A stretch of DNA of 64,000 nucleotides from Aurantiochytrium sp. KH105 (taxonomy: Eukaryota; Sar; Bigyra; Thraustochytrida; Thraustochytriidae), in assembly GCA_003116975.1 (NCBI GenBank), contig BGKB01000010.1, forward strand, positions 62,001-126,000. The letters run 5' to 3'. A program made the translations under genes and the position numbers. Positions 1-10,271 of the stretch are shown here, piece by piece; the first letter of the stretch is position 1, and each line of letters opens with the position of its first letter. The notes under the pieces are model-generated. The model did not search any database and was not told where the DNA came from. It was given only the letters and a program-made list of their open reading frames with translations.

Positions 1-58
1 AGAATCGAAAGCTCTCGACAACGGTGTAGAGACGAACGCATCAGACTCGCCTTCCAAA

Positions 59-676
59 ATGGCGGTGACCGACAATATGCAGGCTCGTCATCTTCAAAAA
101 GCTGTCAAAGGAACACATGGCGAGGCAGACTCGCGTGCGCGAGGAGCGTCATCCTCCTCCTCCTCGTCGTCAAGCTCTTCATCTTCTTCGACCGCAGCAA
201 CCAGTGCTAGCTCGTCTGGCACGCGTGGCTTTGGTCGTCTCTCGCGAGGCTCTTTAGGGGATGCACCGACCGAATATGCCGAAGGAGAGTATCATGACTA
301 CGTCATGAAAGAGGGCGGAGGAACTACGGTCTTTGGGCGCAAGTCTTGGAAGAGGCGATTCATGGTACTCAAGCATGGGGAATTGGGATGGTTCCGCTCT
401 TTCAAGGAGTATGCCAGCGGCGCCATGCCGCTCAAAGGAAGGTGGACGTCACTAGCCACCTACCGCTTGGAAGAAATGCTGCAGGACAATCTGGGCATCC
501 GTTTAATTCCGGTCAACCCTGACGCTTCCACGCGCGTGTGGAACATTCGCTGCGACGATGTTGACAAGAAACACAAGTGTATGGAGGCCATGGCGCCCCA
601 CATTGTATCGCGCTCCTTTGTCAAGTCTTTGGACAAGATGCTCTCGGGACGACGTTTTCTCAGCGTAGCCGAGTAG
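59..676 (+). CDS. Small PH-domain protein
   Basis: The frame opens with ATG at 59 and ends with TAG, giving 205 residues. A low-complexity serine run (about residues 31-45) precedes a glycine/serine linker. From about residue 78 to 180 the protein looks like a pleckstrin-homology fold: a first strand with Tyr-Val-Met-Lys-Glu, then Trp-Lys-Arg-Arg-Phe-Met-Val-Leu, the usual strand-2/3 motif that follows the variable loop, and a later Trp-Asn-Ile-Arg strand before the C-terminal helix. PH domains bind phosphoinositides or proteins at membranes, so a membrane-recruited adaptor is the likely role. There is no second domain and no membrane segment. The Arg/Lys pair after Lys-Ser-Trp could contact lipid phosphates, but specificity cannot be read from the sequence. 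The next gene is convergent, about 125 bases away. Confidence 0.75.
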   Translation: MAVTDNMQARHLQKAVKGTHGEADSRARGASSSSSSSSSSSSSSTAATSASSSGTRGFGRLSRGSLGDAPTEYAEGEYHDYVMKEGGGTTVFGRKSWKRRFMVLKHGELGWFRSFKEYASGAMPLKGRWTSLATYRLEEMLQDNLGIRLIPVNPDASTRVWNIRCDDVDKKHKCMEAMAPHIVSRSFVKSLDKMLSGRRFLSVAE

Positions 677-802
677 TGTTGCTTGAAAGAGAATAGAAAC
701 ATTTTTCAGACATCGCAGGCAGAACGTGCTCGATCAATTGGCAAGTGGAGCGTCTCGCTGCATTTAGAGTGGGCGATAAAGACAATTTGCTTGGGTCTGC
801 TG

Positions 803-2269
803 CTATTGCGGCTGGTCATCCTGTGGTAGTTGTCCTTGCCCTTGTTGTTGTTCTTGCTGTTGTTGTTGTTGCTGCTGCTGCTGACGCTGCTGAAGAACAG
901 TTGTGAGTACATGTGGCTGCTGTTGTTGCTGGTGCTGCTGCTGGTGCTGCAGAGAGGGTAATTGATTTATGAGCTCAGTTTGAAGCTGGTGCTGATCGAG
1001 ATGCTGCCGGCGTTGATTCTGATGGTGCATTTGCTGGCTGGCATTGGACTCGTGCTCAGATGCCTGCGGCGCGATGGTAAAGCTTGGCAAATCGTGTGAG
1101 TTCTGCCGTTGCTGCGGTAGCGAAGAATGAGGTGACAGCTGTTCTGGCGGGCGCGGGGGCTCTTGCAGAACATTGTGGTGGTGTTGATGATGACGGTGGC
1201 GGTTTTGTTGATGGTCCTCATGTTGCTGATCATCGTGGGGATGCTCATGGATAGGTTGCTGCGTCTGCTGCGTTTGTGGCTGCTTCTGCTGCGGCTGATG
1301 TACACTGTGAGAATCAGGGTTTTGTGAAGTCTCGTGCGCACCGCTGACTTCCGCGGACGCGTTGGTGTTCGTGCCGTCTTCGGCGGCCCCACCCAAGATC
1401 TCACGGTGTGACTCCTTCTTTTCCTGCAAAATGCGTGCCTCTAGCGTTGGCAACGGAGGGATAGGAAGCCGCACATCGTGCGGATCGAAAGTAGGTCCAG
1501 AGGCGCGGGGTTTGATGGTTTTCTCATTTTCGCTAATGAGATAGCGACATGCTCGACGGCCGCCCTCAAGCTTGCGAAGACCAATAAAGAAGGCAAGAAC
1601 CTCGGCCCCAAACTTGCATCGATCCCAAACCCAACCACGCGCCCCCTTTTCTAGGATACGCCGCCAATAGTGCAGCGTGACATAGAGAAACTTGTAAAAG
1701 AAGCAGGTTTCGGGCAGCAAACCTTCGTTCTCCAGGTAGCGCACAAGCGCCGCGATGGGTGGAAAGGTGGATTTTTGCACTTGCTCCATCTTTCGCTTTT
1801 CTTCCTTGACGGACTTTTCAATAATGGTCATACGTGCAGCTAGTTTGTGCAACAGTTGAAACTTGGACATGGCCATGAGGTCTTCGAGGTTGGTATCAAA
1901 TTTGTCTCTTGCCACGTGTGCAATTGTGCGAATATACCTTCTGTAGGTGTTGCGCGAGGTAATGCAGCTCATACAAATTCCTTGACCTGCATGTCGCGCG
2001 CGGTTCGTGCATGTGTGTGCCCTGACAACCACATTTCCTGGGCTGGCTGCTTTGCGCGTTTCGTCAACGGCGAGTGTGTTGAGGACTTGATCTTTGGGTA
2101 CCTCGAAGCCATTGCAGGTATCCCGGCCACCGCTCATCAAGTGCATATCAGGCTCCTCGCCCAGGCCTATTGCCTCTCCGTCTTCGTCGTGGTCAAGGTC
2201 ACGGCCATCGTCGACGAGGCCATCCACCACGGCGCCCTGGTCGCTCAGGGCTCCCCTTGCTCGCTTCAT
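803..2269 (-). CDS. Gln/His-rich protein of unknown function
   Basis: The first in-frame ATG is at 2269 (Met-Lys-Arg-Ala-Arg), giving 488 residues ending with TAG at 803. The N-terminal 75 residues are acidic. Residues about 120-290 look globular, with a Cys/His-containing stretch, a helical segment and a Trp-rich hydrophobic section (Tyr-Trp-Arg-Arg, Trp-Val-Trp). The last 180 residues are dominated by Gln and His, including a C-terminal run of ten Gln residues encoded by mixed CAG/CAA codons. Gln/His-rich tails are common in transcriptional or RNA-binding regulators, but no DNA-binding domain is recognisable, so the function stays open. Residues near 85-120 have a different texture from their surroundings and could hide an unrecognised intron; no convincing splice pair that keeps the frame was found. 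It is convergent with the PH-domain gene. Confidence 0.6.
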   Translation of the reverse strand: MKRARGALSDQGAVVDGLVDDGRDLDHDEDGEAIGLGEEPDMHLMSGGRDTCNGFEVPKDQVLNTLAVDETRKAASPGNVVVRAHTCTNRARHAGQGICMSCITSRNTYRRYIRTIAHVARDKFDTNLEDLMAMSKFQLLHKLAARMTIIEKSVKEEKRKMEQVQKSTFPPIAALVRYLENEGLLPETCFFYKFLYVTLHYWRRILEKGARGWVWDRCKFGAEVLAFFIGLRKLEGGRRACRYLISENEKTIKPRASGPTFDPHDVRLPIPPLPTLEARILQEKKESHREILGGAAEDGTNTNASAEVSGAHETSQNPDSHSVHQPQQKQPQTQQTQQPIHEHPHDDQQHEDHQQNRHRHHQHHHNVLQEPPRPPEQLSPHSSLPQQRQNSHDLPSFTIAPQASEHESNASQQMHHQNQRRQHLDQHQLQTELINQLPSLQHQQQHQQQQQPHVLTTVLQQRQQQQQQQQQQEQQQGQGQLPQDDQPQ

Positions 2270-2644
2270 GCTGAGCCAGAGGGACTTGCGACCGCCGCAA
2301 AAGGACTTTGACAAGGCGTCTGCGCTCTGCGCTCTGCCCGTCTGCCTATTTGCGCGCCTGTCTGCGCTCTACGGCCTTGAGCTCGAGCTCGCTCGATGGC
2401 GTGCTCGCTTTGCTTGCCCGCAATAAAACGTTGGAGCCGCCAAACCGCCCACCGCGGCGAGTGACTGACTGACTGACCATCTTTGTGGACTAATGTTGAC
2501 AATACGTCGTATCAACGCTGCTTGCATGGCAGGTGGCTATTCTCCCATTGAGGAGGACGAGAAAGAGGGTGTTGCGCAAGCGGCAGCGGGCTTTCCCCGA
2601 TCATGCCATCAAGACTGTAGTCATCACAGCAGCAGCTGCAGCGT

Positions 2645-2693
2645 CAGCGGCAGCGGCAGCGGCAGCGGCAGCGGCAGCGGCAGCGGCAGCGGC
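2645..2693. repeat. (CAGCGG)n hexanucleotide microsatellite
   Basis: About eight perfect copies of CAGCGG. It lies upstream of the Gln-rich gene and is not inside a credible gene. Confidence 0.95.
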
Positions 2694-3444
2694 GTGTTCT
2701 GGGATTGGCGAATTGTTTTTTTCGCTTTTCTCTTCGTCGTTTACAAGCCAAGAAAAACAGCTTTTGCAAGTCGAGTAAACCAGCAAAAGAGGCGTACACT
2801 CTGCTTGCCAGTCAGTCAACTGAGTGCAGACAGGATCTCTATACGCTGCTTTAACTTTTATAATAAAAAAGGGTGAACCAAACAAGAAGCTCGTCACTCC
2901 CCCTCCGCGTCATCACCCAAGTCTTTGTGCGCTGCCAGCCACGCCACTGCCTCATGTCATTCATTGCCAGTCATGCCCTACAGAAGATTCGACCATCGCG
3001 TGTCAGTACATACTACTTGGTCTCGCCACGTCACTGTTTCTTTTTGCCAGAAAAAGAGATGGAGCTGGGTGACGCACCTCCGACATGTGGCGCTCTCAAG
3101 AGAGCTGTTGCAGTTGCTCTTGCTAACGCGTCACCACCCCACGCGTCAACAACTCTCTTCTTTTCTGCGCCGACCATTTTTTTTTTCGTTCTCTCTCCTC
3201 TCGACTGCGATCGCCGATCGGCGCGGTGCAGTGCGGCAACCAGCGCGGCGCGTGGTTCGGTTGGGACACGACAAGAACTATTTCGCGTGCGTGCGTCAGC
3301 GTGTGCGCGTCGCAGTCGCAGACGAATTCGCTGCTGCTGAAGAAGTCGAATCAACCGATGACGCACAACAATGATTGATGCGAAAACGTTCAAAGTCGGC
3401 GGTCCAATTCTTTTCTTTCCTTTGTCGGGAGACTAAAGACTGGC

Positions 3445-3470
3445 GCTGCTGCTGCTGCTGCTGCTGCTGC
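3445..3470. repeat. (GCT)n trinucleotide microsatellite
   Basis: Uninterrupted GCT run in gene-free DNA. Confidence 0.95.
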
Positions 3471-4922
3471 CAGATGTCGCTGTGCCCAGCAGCAGATTGA
3501 CAGTAGATTCTCAGAACGCAACAGCGAGGCTCCCGAAGTGCATGCGTCAGCACAGCACAGCACGCAATTTGTTTCTTTTGAGTGGCATGGCGGTGAATCG
3601 TAACAAAGCAAGACGAACTCGCTCACTCACTCGCTGTCGGGGGCGACCTCCGTGCGTCCCCAGCCAGCCACACGAGCAAAGGACTCGGAGATGGTAGAAG
3701 ACAAGTTCGCGCAAAAATCGCGACAGCGACACCGGTGCGAGCGTCGCAGTCGCAGTCGCTGTCGGTCGCGTGTGGTAGTACTACCTCCGAAGGCTCTTTG
3801 GCAACTTCGACCAACCATCTCGAGTTTCCTGCTTTCCTTCATTCCTTTTTTCCCTCTCTCTTTCACCAGCCAAGCTTTTCCTTTTTACTCGCTCCTGCTG
3901 CACTACTACAGTGACGCGACCTCCTTCACCTTCTCCTTATCCTCGTGCTCATGTTCCTCCATCGAACGATGAGACGCATTCGTTTGTGCATTCCTCGTTG
4001 CCGCCACCGTCCTCCACCCGTCCCTTGCGCGCGTCACTCACCGCCTGCGCGCGTTGCGTGGCGCTGCGTCGTGTTACGTGCATCATCATCATCAGCTGCA
4101 GCACAAGCACCAGCACCAGCACCAGCTGCAGTGTGCTGATGCACGCATCGCCCTGCCGCGAGTTCGTAGAACGCGGACCCTGCCGAATGCCCTTTTCATG
4201 TCCCTGTCAGTCAGCGCGGTCCGGTTAGTCGGCGGCGACTCATCGTTCTTTCACCCGCCTCGCTCTCCTGCTCGCGTCAGCGCGGGACCTCTGTGACTGA
4301 CTACCACTGCCGCTGCCAGGATACCGGCCGCCCAAGCAGCAGCAGCTGCAGTGCAGGCTGCACGGTCCCAAGTCGCGCAGCAGCTGCAGCAGCGCGACTG
4401 CGATCTCCATCTCCACCGACGCCTCCTCCGCGAGCGACTGCGGCTCCGGCAAGCAGGACCTCAGGCTGGCCGGCCACCTCCTTCTCCACGAGCTCCGCCT
4501 CGGCGTACGCCACCCCGGCAGGCTGGACCACTTTCTGCAGGCAAGCCCGGGCCGCCTCGCCATGTCGCCAGCCAGGCCGCAGCCGTGGCCTCGATCTGCA
4601 GTGAGTGCAGCGGAGGCGGGCCCCGCCAAGCGCAGCCAAGCGCACCGAGCAAAGAAAAGAAACCAAAGCAAAGCGTCGCAGCGATGCGATGCGGCCTCGC
4701 CTCGCCTCCGCATCCTCGGCGTTTCAGGAGCGGCGGCGTTCGCTGCGCGGCATGCCGTGGCTTTGCATCGCATCCCCTTGCACTGCTCCATCTCGACCAA
4801 TCGCCAGCGCCGCCAAGCATCGCGTGCCTCGCCGACTGTCTCTCCGACGCCGGCTCCGCTCCTGCAGTGGCAGCGCGTCTGCGCCCCTGGAGACGCCGCG
4901 CCGCGCTGCATCGCGTCGCCGG

Positions 4923-4971
4923 TCGCCTCGCCTCGCCTCGCATCGCCTCGCATCGCCTCGCATCGCCTCGC
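4923..4971. repeat. TCGCC/TCGCA pentanucleotide array
   Basis: Pentamers of TCGCC alternating with TCGCA, the same family of unit as the much purer GCATC array at 44961-45033. Confidence 0.9.
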
Positions 4972-5758
4972 GCTGGTGTTTTTTGTCCAACAAAACAGAC
5001 TGGCGACCGGGAAAAAGACGGACCGGCGAGATAAGAAGCCACAGCCAGCAGCAGCTCGGCGTGGTCCGTCCATCCTCGCGGGGGACCGATCGTCATCATC
5101 CCGCCGGCAACCGGGATGCCGCATGCCGCTGCGGCGCCTCGCCGCGGCGCAGTCGAGATCGGCCGGAACCCGCTCTCGCCCGCTCGGGGCCGCCGGGATT
5201 GGCCGGAACCGGCGGATGCGGCGGCAGCATGCAATGCGTGCACGGGCGTCGCGTGGTGTCGCGGCGAGTCGTGGCCAGGCTCCGCATGCGTCCTTTTCTA
5301 CATTTTTTTTTACCTTGTCGTCTCATGCATGAAGCGGCAGCGGGCTCAGGAAGCCGGCAAAGGCACAGCACAGCAAAGAAAGCGCCAGAGCCCTCATCCC
5401 TCCTCGCGCGCCATACCGCCGCGATGGCGGCCTGGCCTCTGCAGCTGCAGCTGCCTCTGCTGCAGCGGCCTGGCTCCGACTGCGCAGAGGTCTCGGCTGG
5501 AAAAGGTTTCCGCGGAGGAGGTCGGGGATGCACGAGTTGGGGGCGAGAGACGCGTGCCGCGCGGAGCCAGCGAGGCACGGGCAAACCGCGAGCAGCCGGG
5601 CAGGGAATGCTCCGGCGCGGAGAGTCCGCGGCGCGGCGGAGTGCGGCTGCCTGCACTGACAGTGACCTGAGTGCGCGCAGCGGCCTCGTTGGGGGCGGGG
5701 AAGCCGGGCGAGGGACGCGAGTCTCGCCAGCATCATGAGCGATCGACGGCAGACCAAC

Positions 5759-5921
5759 CAAGAAAACAAAAGAAAGAAAGAAGGAAAGGAAGTTAGAAAG
5801 AAAACAAAAAATCTCGCTTCCATAAAAACAAAAAAGATACTATGAGGAACGAACGCGGCCGGCCGGAAAGAAAAAGAAAAAGAAAAAAAAAGAAAAAGAA
5901 AGAAAGAAAGAAAAAGAAAAT
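5759..5921. repeat. Purine-rich A/G tract (GAAA-type repeats)
   Basis: Almost pure A and G on the plus strand, with GAAA and GAAAAA units, broken near 5838-5866 by a GGCCGGCCGG-containing patch. It ends about 140 bases before the ATG at 6058, so it may lie in the promoter or 5' leader. Confidence 0.85.
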
Positions 5922-6000
5922 CCAGGCAGGGCTGCTGCGTTGAGAGAAGCAAACCCCAAATCCAAGAAACGCTCGCAGCAGCAGCAAAAGCAGAAGCACA

Positions 6001-6028
6001 GCAAGCAAGCAAGCAAGCAAGCAAGCAA
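6001..6028. repeat. (GCAA)n tetranucleotide array in the 5' leader
   Basis: Seven GCAA units ending 30 bases before the ATG at 6058, so probably transcribed. The same unit recurs at 10244-10271 and, inverted, at 44857-44882. Confidence 0.9.
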
Positions 6029-6057
6029 GAACAAGCAAGCGAGCAGCGAAAGAGACG

Positions 6058-7101
6058 ATGGCGTTCCTTCTGGCCGGCATGGCGCTGGGCGCGACGGCGG
6101 TGGCGCTGAGCGAGTCGGACAGGCAGTACTATCGGTCGTCCCGATATGCCATGGACTATCTTGGCAACAAGAACGGCCAGGATATCTACAAGGACCGCGT
6201 GACCGGCCTCTTCTACTGCGACGACGGGTGGGACGTTCGCCGCGTCGGCACGGCCGGCTGGCGCGCCCACCCCGTCGACCTGGAGCGCCTCAAGTCCAAG
6301 CTGGCAAAGTACTCGCATGAGCAACTCAAGTTTTCAGAGTACATTCTCGCGAGCTTTGCTGGACACGAGGATCGTCTCTGGGAAACCATCTTCCGCCGCT
6401 TCGAGCAGCCCAAGGAGCCCAAGAAACCTCACTTTGGCAAGGGCATCCGCAAGCAGCGCTGGGGCAAGTACGACGAAGAAGTCGAGGAATGGGAGAAGGA
6501 GGTCGCAGAAGCCAAGAAGCTCTTCAAGGTCGAGTGCGAGGAATGGAACAAAAAGAAGGCATCCTTTGATGCTTCCGTAAACCACGCAGCTTCCGGCAGC
6601 GAGCTGCTTAAGCGCGCTCTCGCCCCTGTCGCAGAATCCGATGTAGAGATCTTCAAGATTGTGGTTCCACAGGGTAAGCAGCCCGGCGACACGCTCGTGG
6701 TTCAGGCCGGCGGCCGCAATCTGCAGGTCATGGTTCCCCCGGGCTCTGCCGCAGGTTCTGAAATCCAGTTCGAGGTCCCAAAGCCCAAGGCCATCGTCAT
6801 TGAGGCGCAGCAGGCACCCGCGCGCCGCGCGCCGCAACCTGCCATCGGTGGTGTCATCAGCCGTCGCGCTCCCACGCAATCGGGTGCGACAACTTACGGT
6901 GGCGCCATGACGCGCCGACCGGGTGCGCCGCGCAAGCACCAGGTGCCCAACGAGCAGCCTCAGAGCGCGTACGAGAGCTTACCCATCGTTGGCAGCGCTG
7001 TGCCACCAGCAGCGCTCAAGGCGCAGCTCGCCGCCTCGGGTCCGGCAGAGCGCCCGAGCGCCACAGCGGATGCCCAGTCGTCTTTTCATTTCGAACAGTA
7101 A
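6058..7101 (+). CDS. Protein with one Val-Pro-x-Gly...Pro-Gly-Asp beta motif, function unknown
   Basis: Starts at ATG 6058 and runs 347 residues. The first 20 residues are hydrophobic and alanine-rich, which could act as a weak signal or anchor. A Trp/Tyr-rich region (residues 20-75) and a charged helical region (105-180, repeated Lys-Glu-Glu) follow. Residues about 195-243 form a motif of alternating hydrophobics with Val-Pro-Gln-Gly, Pro-Gly-Asp-Thr and Val-Met-Val-Pro-Pro-Gly-Ser; such Pro-Gly/Val-Pro units are recurrent in stramenopile proteins of unknown function. The C-terminal 100 residues are Pro/Ala/Arg-rich and likely disordered. Codon use strongly prefers G/C at third positions, supporting a real gene. 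The biological role cannot be deduced. Confidence 0.75.
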   Translation: MAFLLAGMALGATAVALSESDRQYYRSSRYAMDYLGNKNGQDIYKDRVTGLFYCDDGWDVRRVGTAGWRAHPVDLERLKSKLAKYSHEQLKFSEYILASFAGHEDRLWETIFRRFEQPKEPKKPHFGKGIRKQRWGKYDEEVEEWEKEVAEAKKLFKVECEEWNKKKASFDASVNHAASGSELLKRALAPVAESDVEIFKIVVPQGKQPGDTLVVQAGGRNLQVMVPPGSAAGSEIQFEVPKPKAIVIEAQQAPARRAPQPAIGGVISRRAPTQSGATTYGGAMTRRPGAPRKHQVPNEQPQSAYESLPIVGSAVPPAALKAQLAASGPAERPSATADAQSSFHFEQ

Positions 7102-7443
7102 TTTGTCGTGAAAGTCTACGTACGACAAAACTCCGTATACCCCTCTGGCGTGCCAAATTTCTTCTCCCCCCAATTTTTGAAGATGCCAAGATGCACAGTG
7201 AAATGATAATGTGGCAATATATGCAAAACAAGAAACACATAAACCAAAACAATGTTGACGATGTAATAACATTACCGTACACCGGTTTTCATCTTTGTGG
7301 GCCGATGTTTCTGCTCCTTACAACATAGGTGTAGTGCGCAGAAGAAAAAAGAAAAGAGAACCTGTTTGCAGGTTTGAGCAATTATTTCTCCAATATCCCA
7401 TCAAGATTCAAGTTGCATTTTGGTTTTTTAGACGGCTGGTACA
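7102..7443. other. Convergent 3' intergenic spacer
   Basis: AT-richer DNA between two convergent genes; it should hold both 3' ends. No gene or recognised element seen. Confidence 0.6.
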
Positions 7444-9285
7444 TCACTGCTGACCTGCTGCATCCGTGTTCGAGGTAGAGACGCCGTCGGCGCTCCACAT
7501 GACCCTTGCCGAGCTCGTCGTCTGAGGCATGTTCTCGGCGTCTTCGTCGTCAAAGAGATCGAGCATGTCATCAAAGGAGATGCTCTTGCGGCGGCTTGAT
7601 CGCGACTTGGGATTGCGGACTTGCTTTTTAGGCTTGGCATCTTCTTGCATTGCAGGCAGAACATTTGCATCCACGGGGTGCAGAGCAACATTGTGTTCGC
7701 GCAGAATGCGCTTCTTCTCGGCGATGAATTCATCCATGGCTCGTTCAAACTTTGCGTGCAAGTCTGCCTCTGCGCGAGCGAGGGCTTGCTCGATGGAGCC
7801 CGGACTTGTGTATTGCGTGACCGCTCGTGCCTCGCTTAAGTCTGCTTGACCTTGACCTTGACCTTGGTCTTGACCTTGGTCTTGTTGCTGACGCTGACGT
7901 TGCTGTTGCTGATGATGTTGCTGTTGCTTCTTCAGGTGCATGTCCTGATCAGCAGATTGCAAGTGCTCCTGCGTGGGAGCTTCCTGCTGTGCGCCATCTT
8001 GTTTCTTCGTTTTGACCTCGGCTTTGACTTTCGCTCGCGTGGTCATTTTCTCATGGCTACTTTCTTTAGCCGACGCCGTGTCAAGACGATGATCGCCACG
8101 GCTAGCACTTGTTCTTGTGCTAGGGTTTGCTCGTGTATTTGAACGCGGATTTGAGGTGTCGCCTTGCACGTAGCGAAGGTAACGCGATGCATACTCGGAA
8201 GGGCTAAGAACTTGCAGTGATTCTTGGTCAATGTACTGCATTTTGCGCGAGCGGCCGTGCGGAGACTTGATCTTTACATTGGTGGCGCGCTCGATGTCAG
8301 CCCTTTCCTTCTTGCTATTCTCCTGCATGTCGACCACGATGGGCTTAAGCTTGCGCACATATTTCTTTTGTGGCTCCGTATTTCGCGCAGGGCTTCGCGC
8401 CACACGCTCGCGCGATGGTGTCGGCACGCAAGACAGGTCATATGCATACTTTGAGTTGAGCATCTCCAAGAGACTCTCCTGCTGCCCTTGTGGATCGCGC
8501 ACAAAAGCGCGCACCCGGGCACGTAGATCATCGCCGCTGCTAGACTTTTCTAGCTTGTTAGGAGTGCTCGGTGACTCTGTTTCGGCACTCATCTCGATGT
8601 GAGTCTCGGCGGATGCGATGGTCCTTTCTGTCGCACCATTCCGTGGAGGCGCTGGAGAAGCCTCTGCGAGCACAGGCGCCTCGTTGTCGTCTTGTGTTTC
8701 GTCCTGCTCATGGTCCTCGCTTTCGGCAACGAGCGAAGTCACTGCATCCAGAGAAATACTCGCGCGGCGGTCCCGCTTTGACTCTTCGCCTGGACTGCCA
8801 GCCTCGCGTCGCGCGGAAGGCATGTCATCCATGGCATCGAGCGCAGAGGCACGCACCGTTTCGACAAGATTATAGAGGTCCTCAAGAACTTCGTGGGCTT
8901 CGAGCGAACTGCCGTCGGTGGCGCGTAGCAAGAGGTCTACCGGATCCTCATGAGGGATTTGGAGAATGAGCAACACAAAGGGGTGACCCCGATCGTCCAT
9001 GGAGAGTTCCAGGTCGTCGATGTGCTCGCCGGGAACAAGCGCCTGGACGTGGGCCTCGTCGTGTGCCATGCCATCCCAAATGATGGCGTCTTTCGTCACT
9101 GCAAGGCGTCCCAGACTGCTTTGGGCGTGGTCGGCGTCTCCGGGAAGGCTTGCGCACAGACTTTCAAACTTGCGCGCTTGCTCCAGGCGGCCCTTGAGGA
9201 GTCCGCCGTCATCTTGCGCGTCCTTCTCGGCTCCGGGCGGCCAGCACGCCACAAGCCAAGGTCGCAAGGCCTCCGTTACGTCCAT
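7444..9285 (-). CDS. PH-like N-terminal protein with acidic and Gln-rich low-complexity regions
   Basis: The first ATG in frame is at 9285 (Met-Asp-Val-Thr-Glu), giving 613 residues ending with TGA at 7444. Residues about 35-130 have the strand pattern of a PH-like fold (a Leu-Ala-Val-Thr strand, an Asp-Ala-Ile-Ile-Trp strand, then a long helix ending Leu-Tyr-Asn-Leu-Val-Glu), but the match is weak. The middle is acidic and serine-rich, and residues near 300-420 are basic. A Gln/His run is followed by Asp-Gln-Gly-Gln repeats coming from an ACCTTG hexamer array in the DNA (about 7850-7885). The C-terminus has a predicted helix (Phe-Glu-Arg-Ala-Met-Asp) and a basic-to-acidic cluster (Arg-Arg-Lys-Ser ... 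Asp-Asp-Glu-Asp). It may be a cytoskeletal or signalling scaffold; no enzymatic motif is visible. Confidence 0.65.
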   Translation of the reverse strand: MDVTEALRPWLVACWPPGAEKDAQDDGGLLKGRLEQARKFESLCASLPGDADHAQSSLGRLAVTKDAIIWDGMAHDEAHVQALVPGEHIDDLELSMDDRGHPFVLLILQIPHEDPVDLLLRATDGSSLEAHEVLEDLYNLVETVRASALDAMDDMPSARREAGSPGEESKRDRRASISLDAVTSLVAESEDHEQDETQDDNEAPVLAEASPAPPRNGATERTIASAETHIEMSAETESPSTPNKLEKSSSGDDLRARVRAFVRDPQGQQESLLEMLNSKYAYDLSCVPTPSRERVARSPARNTEPQKKYVRKLKPIVVDMQENSKKERADIERATNVKIKSPHGRSRKMQYIDQESLQVLSPSEYASRYLRYVQGDTSNPRSNTRANPSTRTSASRGDHRLDTASAKESSHEKMTTRAKVKAEVKTKKQDGAQQEAPTQEHLQSADQDMHLKKQQQHHQQQQRQRQQQDQGQDQGQGQGQADLSEARAVTQYTSPGSIEQALARAEADLHAKFERAMDEFIAEKKRILREHNVALHPVDANVLPAMQEDAKPKKQVRNPKSRSSRRKSISFDDMLDLFDDEDAENMPQTTSSARVMWSADGVSTSNTDAAGQQ

Positions 9286-9504
9286 CGTGATCAGACGAAC
9301 CTGGCAAAACCTTGCTTGCCGCACGCGATGCGGCGTCCGTTCACCTCTCACGCTCGCGCACGCTGACCTGACAAACGACCTGCCAAACGATCGCCGCCCC
9401 GTCGATCGCGGGGCCAGGCTGCCGGTCAGTCAGTCAGACAGACAATCAACCACTACGAGCACCTCTGCCTGGCCGCGCCCGGCGCGATGGTCGATGCTCT
9501 CGTC

Positions 9505-9514
9505 GTAGGCCTCG
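9505..9514. promoter_or_regulatory. GTAGGCCT(A/C)G motif, copy 1
   Basis: GTAGGCCTCG lies 220 bases upstream of the minus-strand ATG at 9285. Related copies occur upstream of the copine gene (24981) and the Tipin gene (41323), in the same orientation relative to the gene. A regulatory role is inferred only from placement. Confidence 0.35.
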
Positions 9515-9708
9515 TTGTATGTATACTAACTATACGGCGGCGGTTATACAACATGGCTGGGACAGTGCGACTCTGTCTCGGTTCTGTCTTCGATCCGCAT
9601 TCGTTCTTGTATTCTCAGAGATGATACGAAAGGGGTTTATTTCAATGGCGCTAGGCCGAATAGGTCTCTTTTTCATATTTGACAATGTCGAGTCATCTCG
9701 TGATCAGT

Positions 9709-9733
9709 CAGCCAGCCAGCCAGCCAGCCAGCC
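9709..9733. repeat. (CAGC)n tetranucleotide array
   Basis: About six CAGC units in intergenic DNA. Confidence 0.9.
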
Positions 9734-9795
9734 ACACGAGCAGCCATCGAGCAGCTACAGCTCGTTGTCCGTCTCATTGTCGCATACGTACATTA

Positions 9796-9842
9796 CTCGC
9801 TCGTTCGCTCATTCGCTCGCTCGCTCGCTCGCTCGCTCGTTC
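9796..9842. repeat. (GCTC)n tetranucleotide array with GTTC/ATTC variants
   Basis: Runs of GCTC with interspersed GTTC and ATTC units. A near-identical array lies at 14473-14500 in the leader of the epoxide hydrolase gene. Confidence 0.9.
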
Positions 9843-10243
9843 GTGCGTTCATACTTTCGCCCACGATCTCAATCGCGACCTTTTACAAATCACGATCTCG
9901 ATCACGTTGGCCCAAAATAAATATACACCACACCACCACACCGTGCTGGCCGTGGCAGGTAGGCTGCTGCTGCATCTGCCCGAGTCCCCACGCATACACG
10001 CACGTACGCACAGCTCCTGCAAGTCGCATGTCGCAGTCGAGGTCGTATCGTCGCGTCACTCGTCGCGCTCCACGCAAAAGTACCCAGAGCTCGCAGTGAA
10101 ATTCCACCTGCAGCCCGCCGTCATCGCGAATCCTTCAGCCCGGAAGTACTCGGAGCTGCAGCTAGTCGAGGCCGGTCTTACACACGCTCGCTCGCACAAG
10201 CCAGCGCGGCGCGCACGTTGAACGTACGCGCGTACGCATGCAC

Positions 10244-10271
10244 GCAAGCAAGCAAGCAAGCAAGCAAGCAA
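10244..10271. repeat. (GCAA)n tetranucleotide array
   Basis: Seven GCAA units; same unit as at 6001-6028. Confidence 0.9.

Larger units (their letters stand above)
2270..6057. other. Long gene-free stretch with simple repeats
   Basis: No credible protein gene was found in about 3.8 kb. Long open frames exist on both strands between 4.2 and 5.8 kb, but they overlap each other in several frames, are Arg/Ala/Pro-rich, and reflect GC-rich DNA with few stop codons. The stretch holds a CAGCGG hexamer array, a GCT run, a TCGCC/TCGCA pentamer array, a purine-only tract and a GCAA array. It separates divergently oriented genes and probably contains both promoters and the 5' leader of the gene at 6058. 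Confidence 0.6.

Noticed and set aside
4240-5761. Several long overlapping open frames on both strands (up to about 377 residues)
   Set aside because: They are Arg/Ala/Ser-rich, mutually overlapping in many frames, and explained by GC-rich DNA with few stops; no domain texture.
5323-6324. Minus-strand frame with Phe/Leu-rich stretch that mimics transmembrane helices
   Set aside because: The hydrophobic run is the complement of an A/G microsatellite, and the frame overlaps the real gene starting at 6058.
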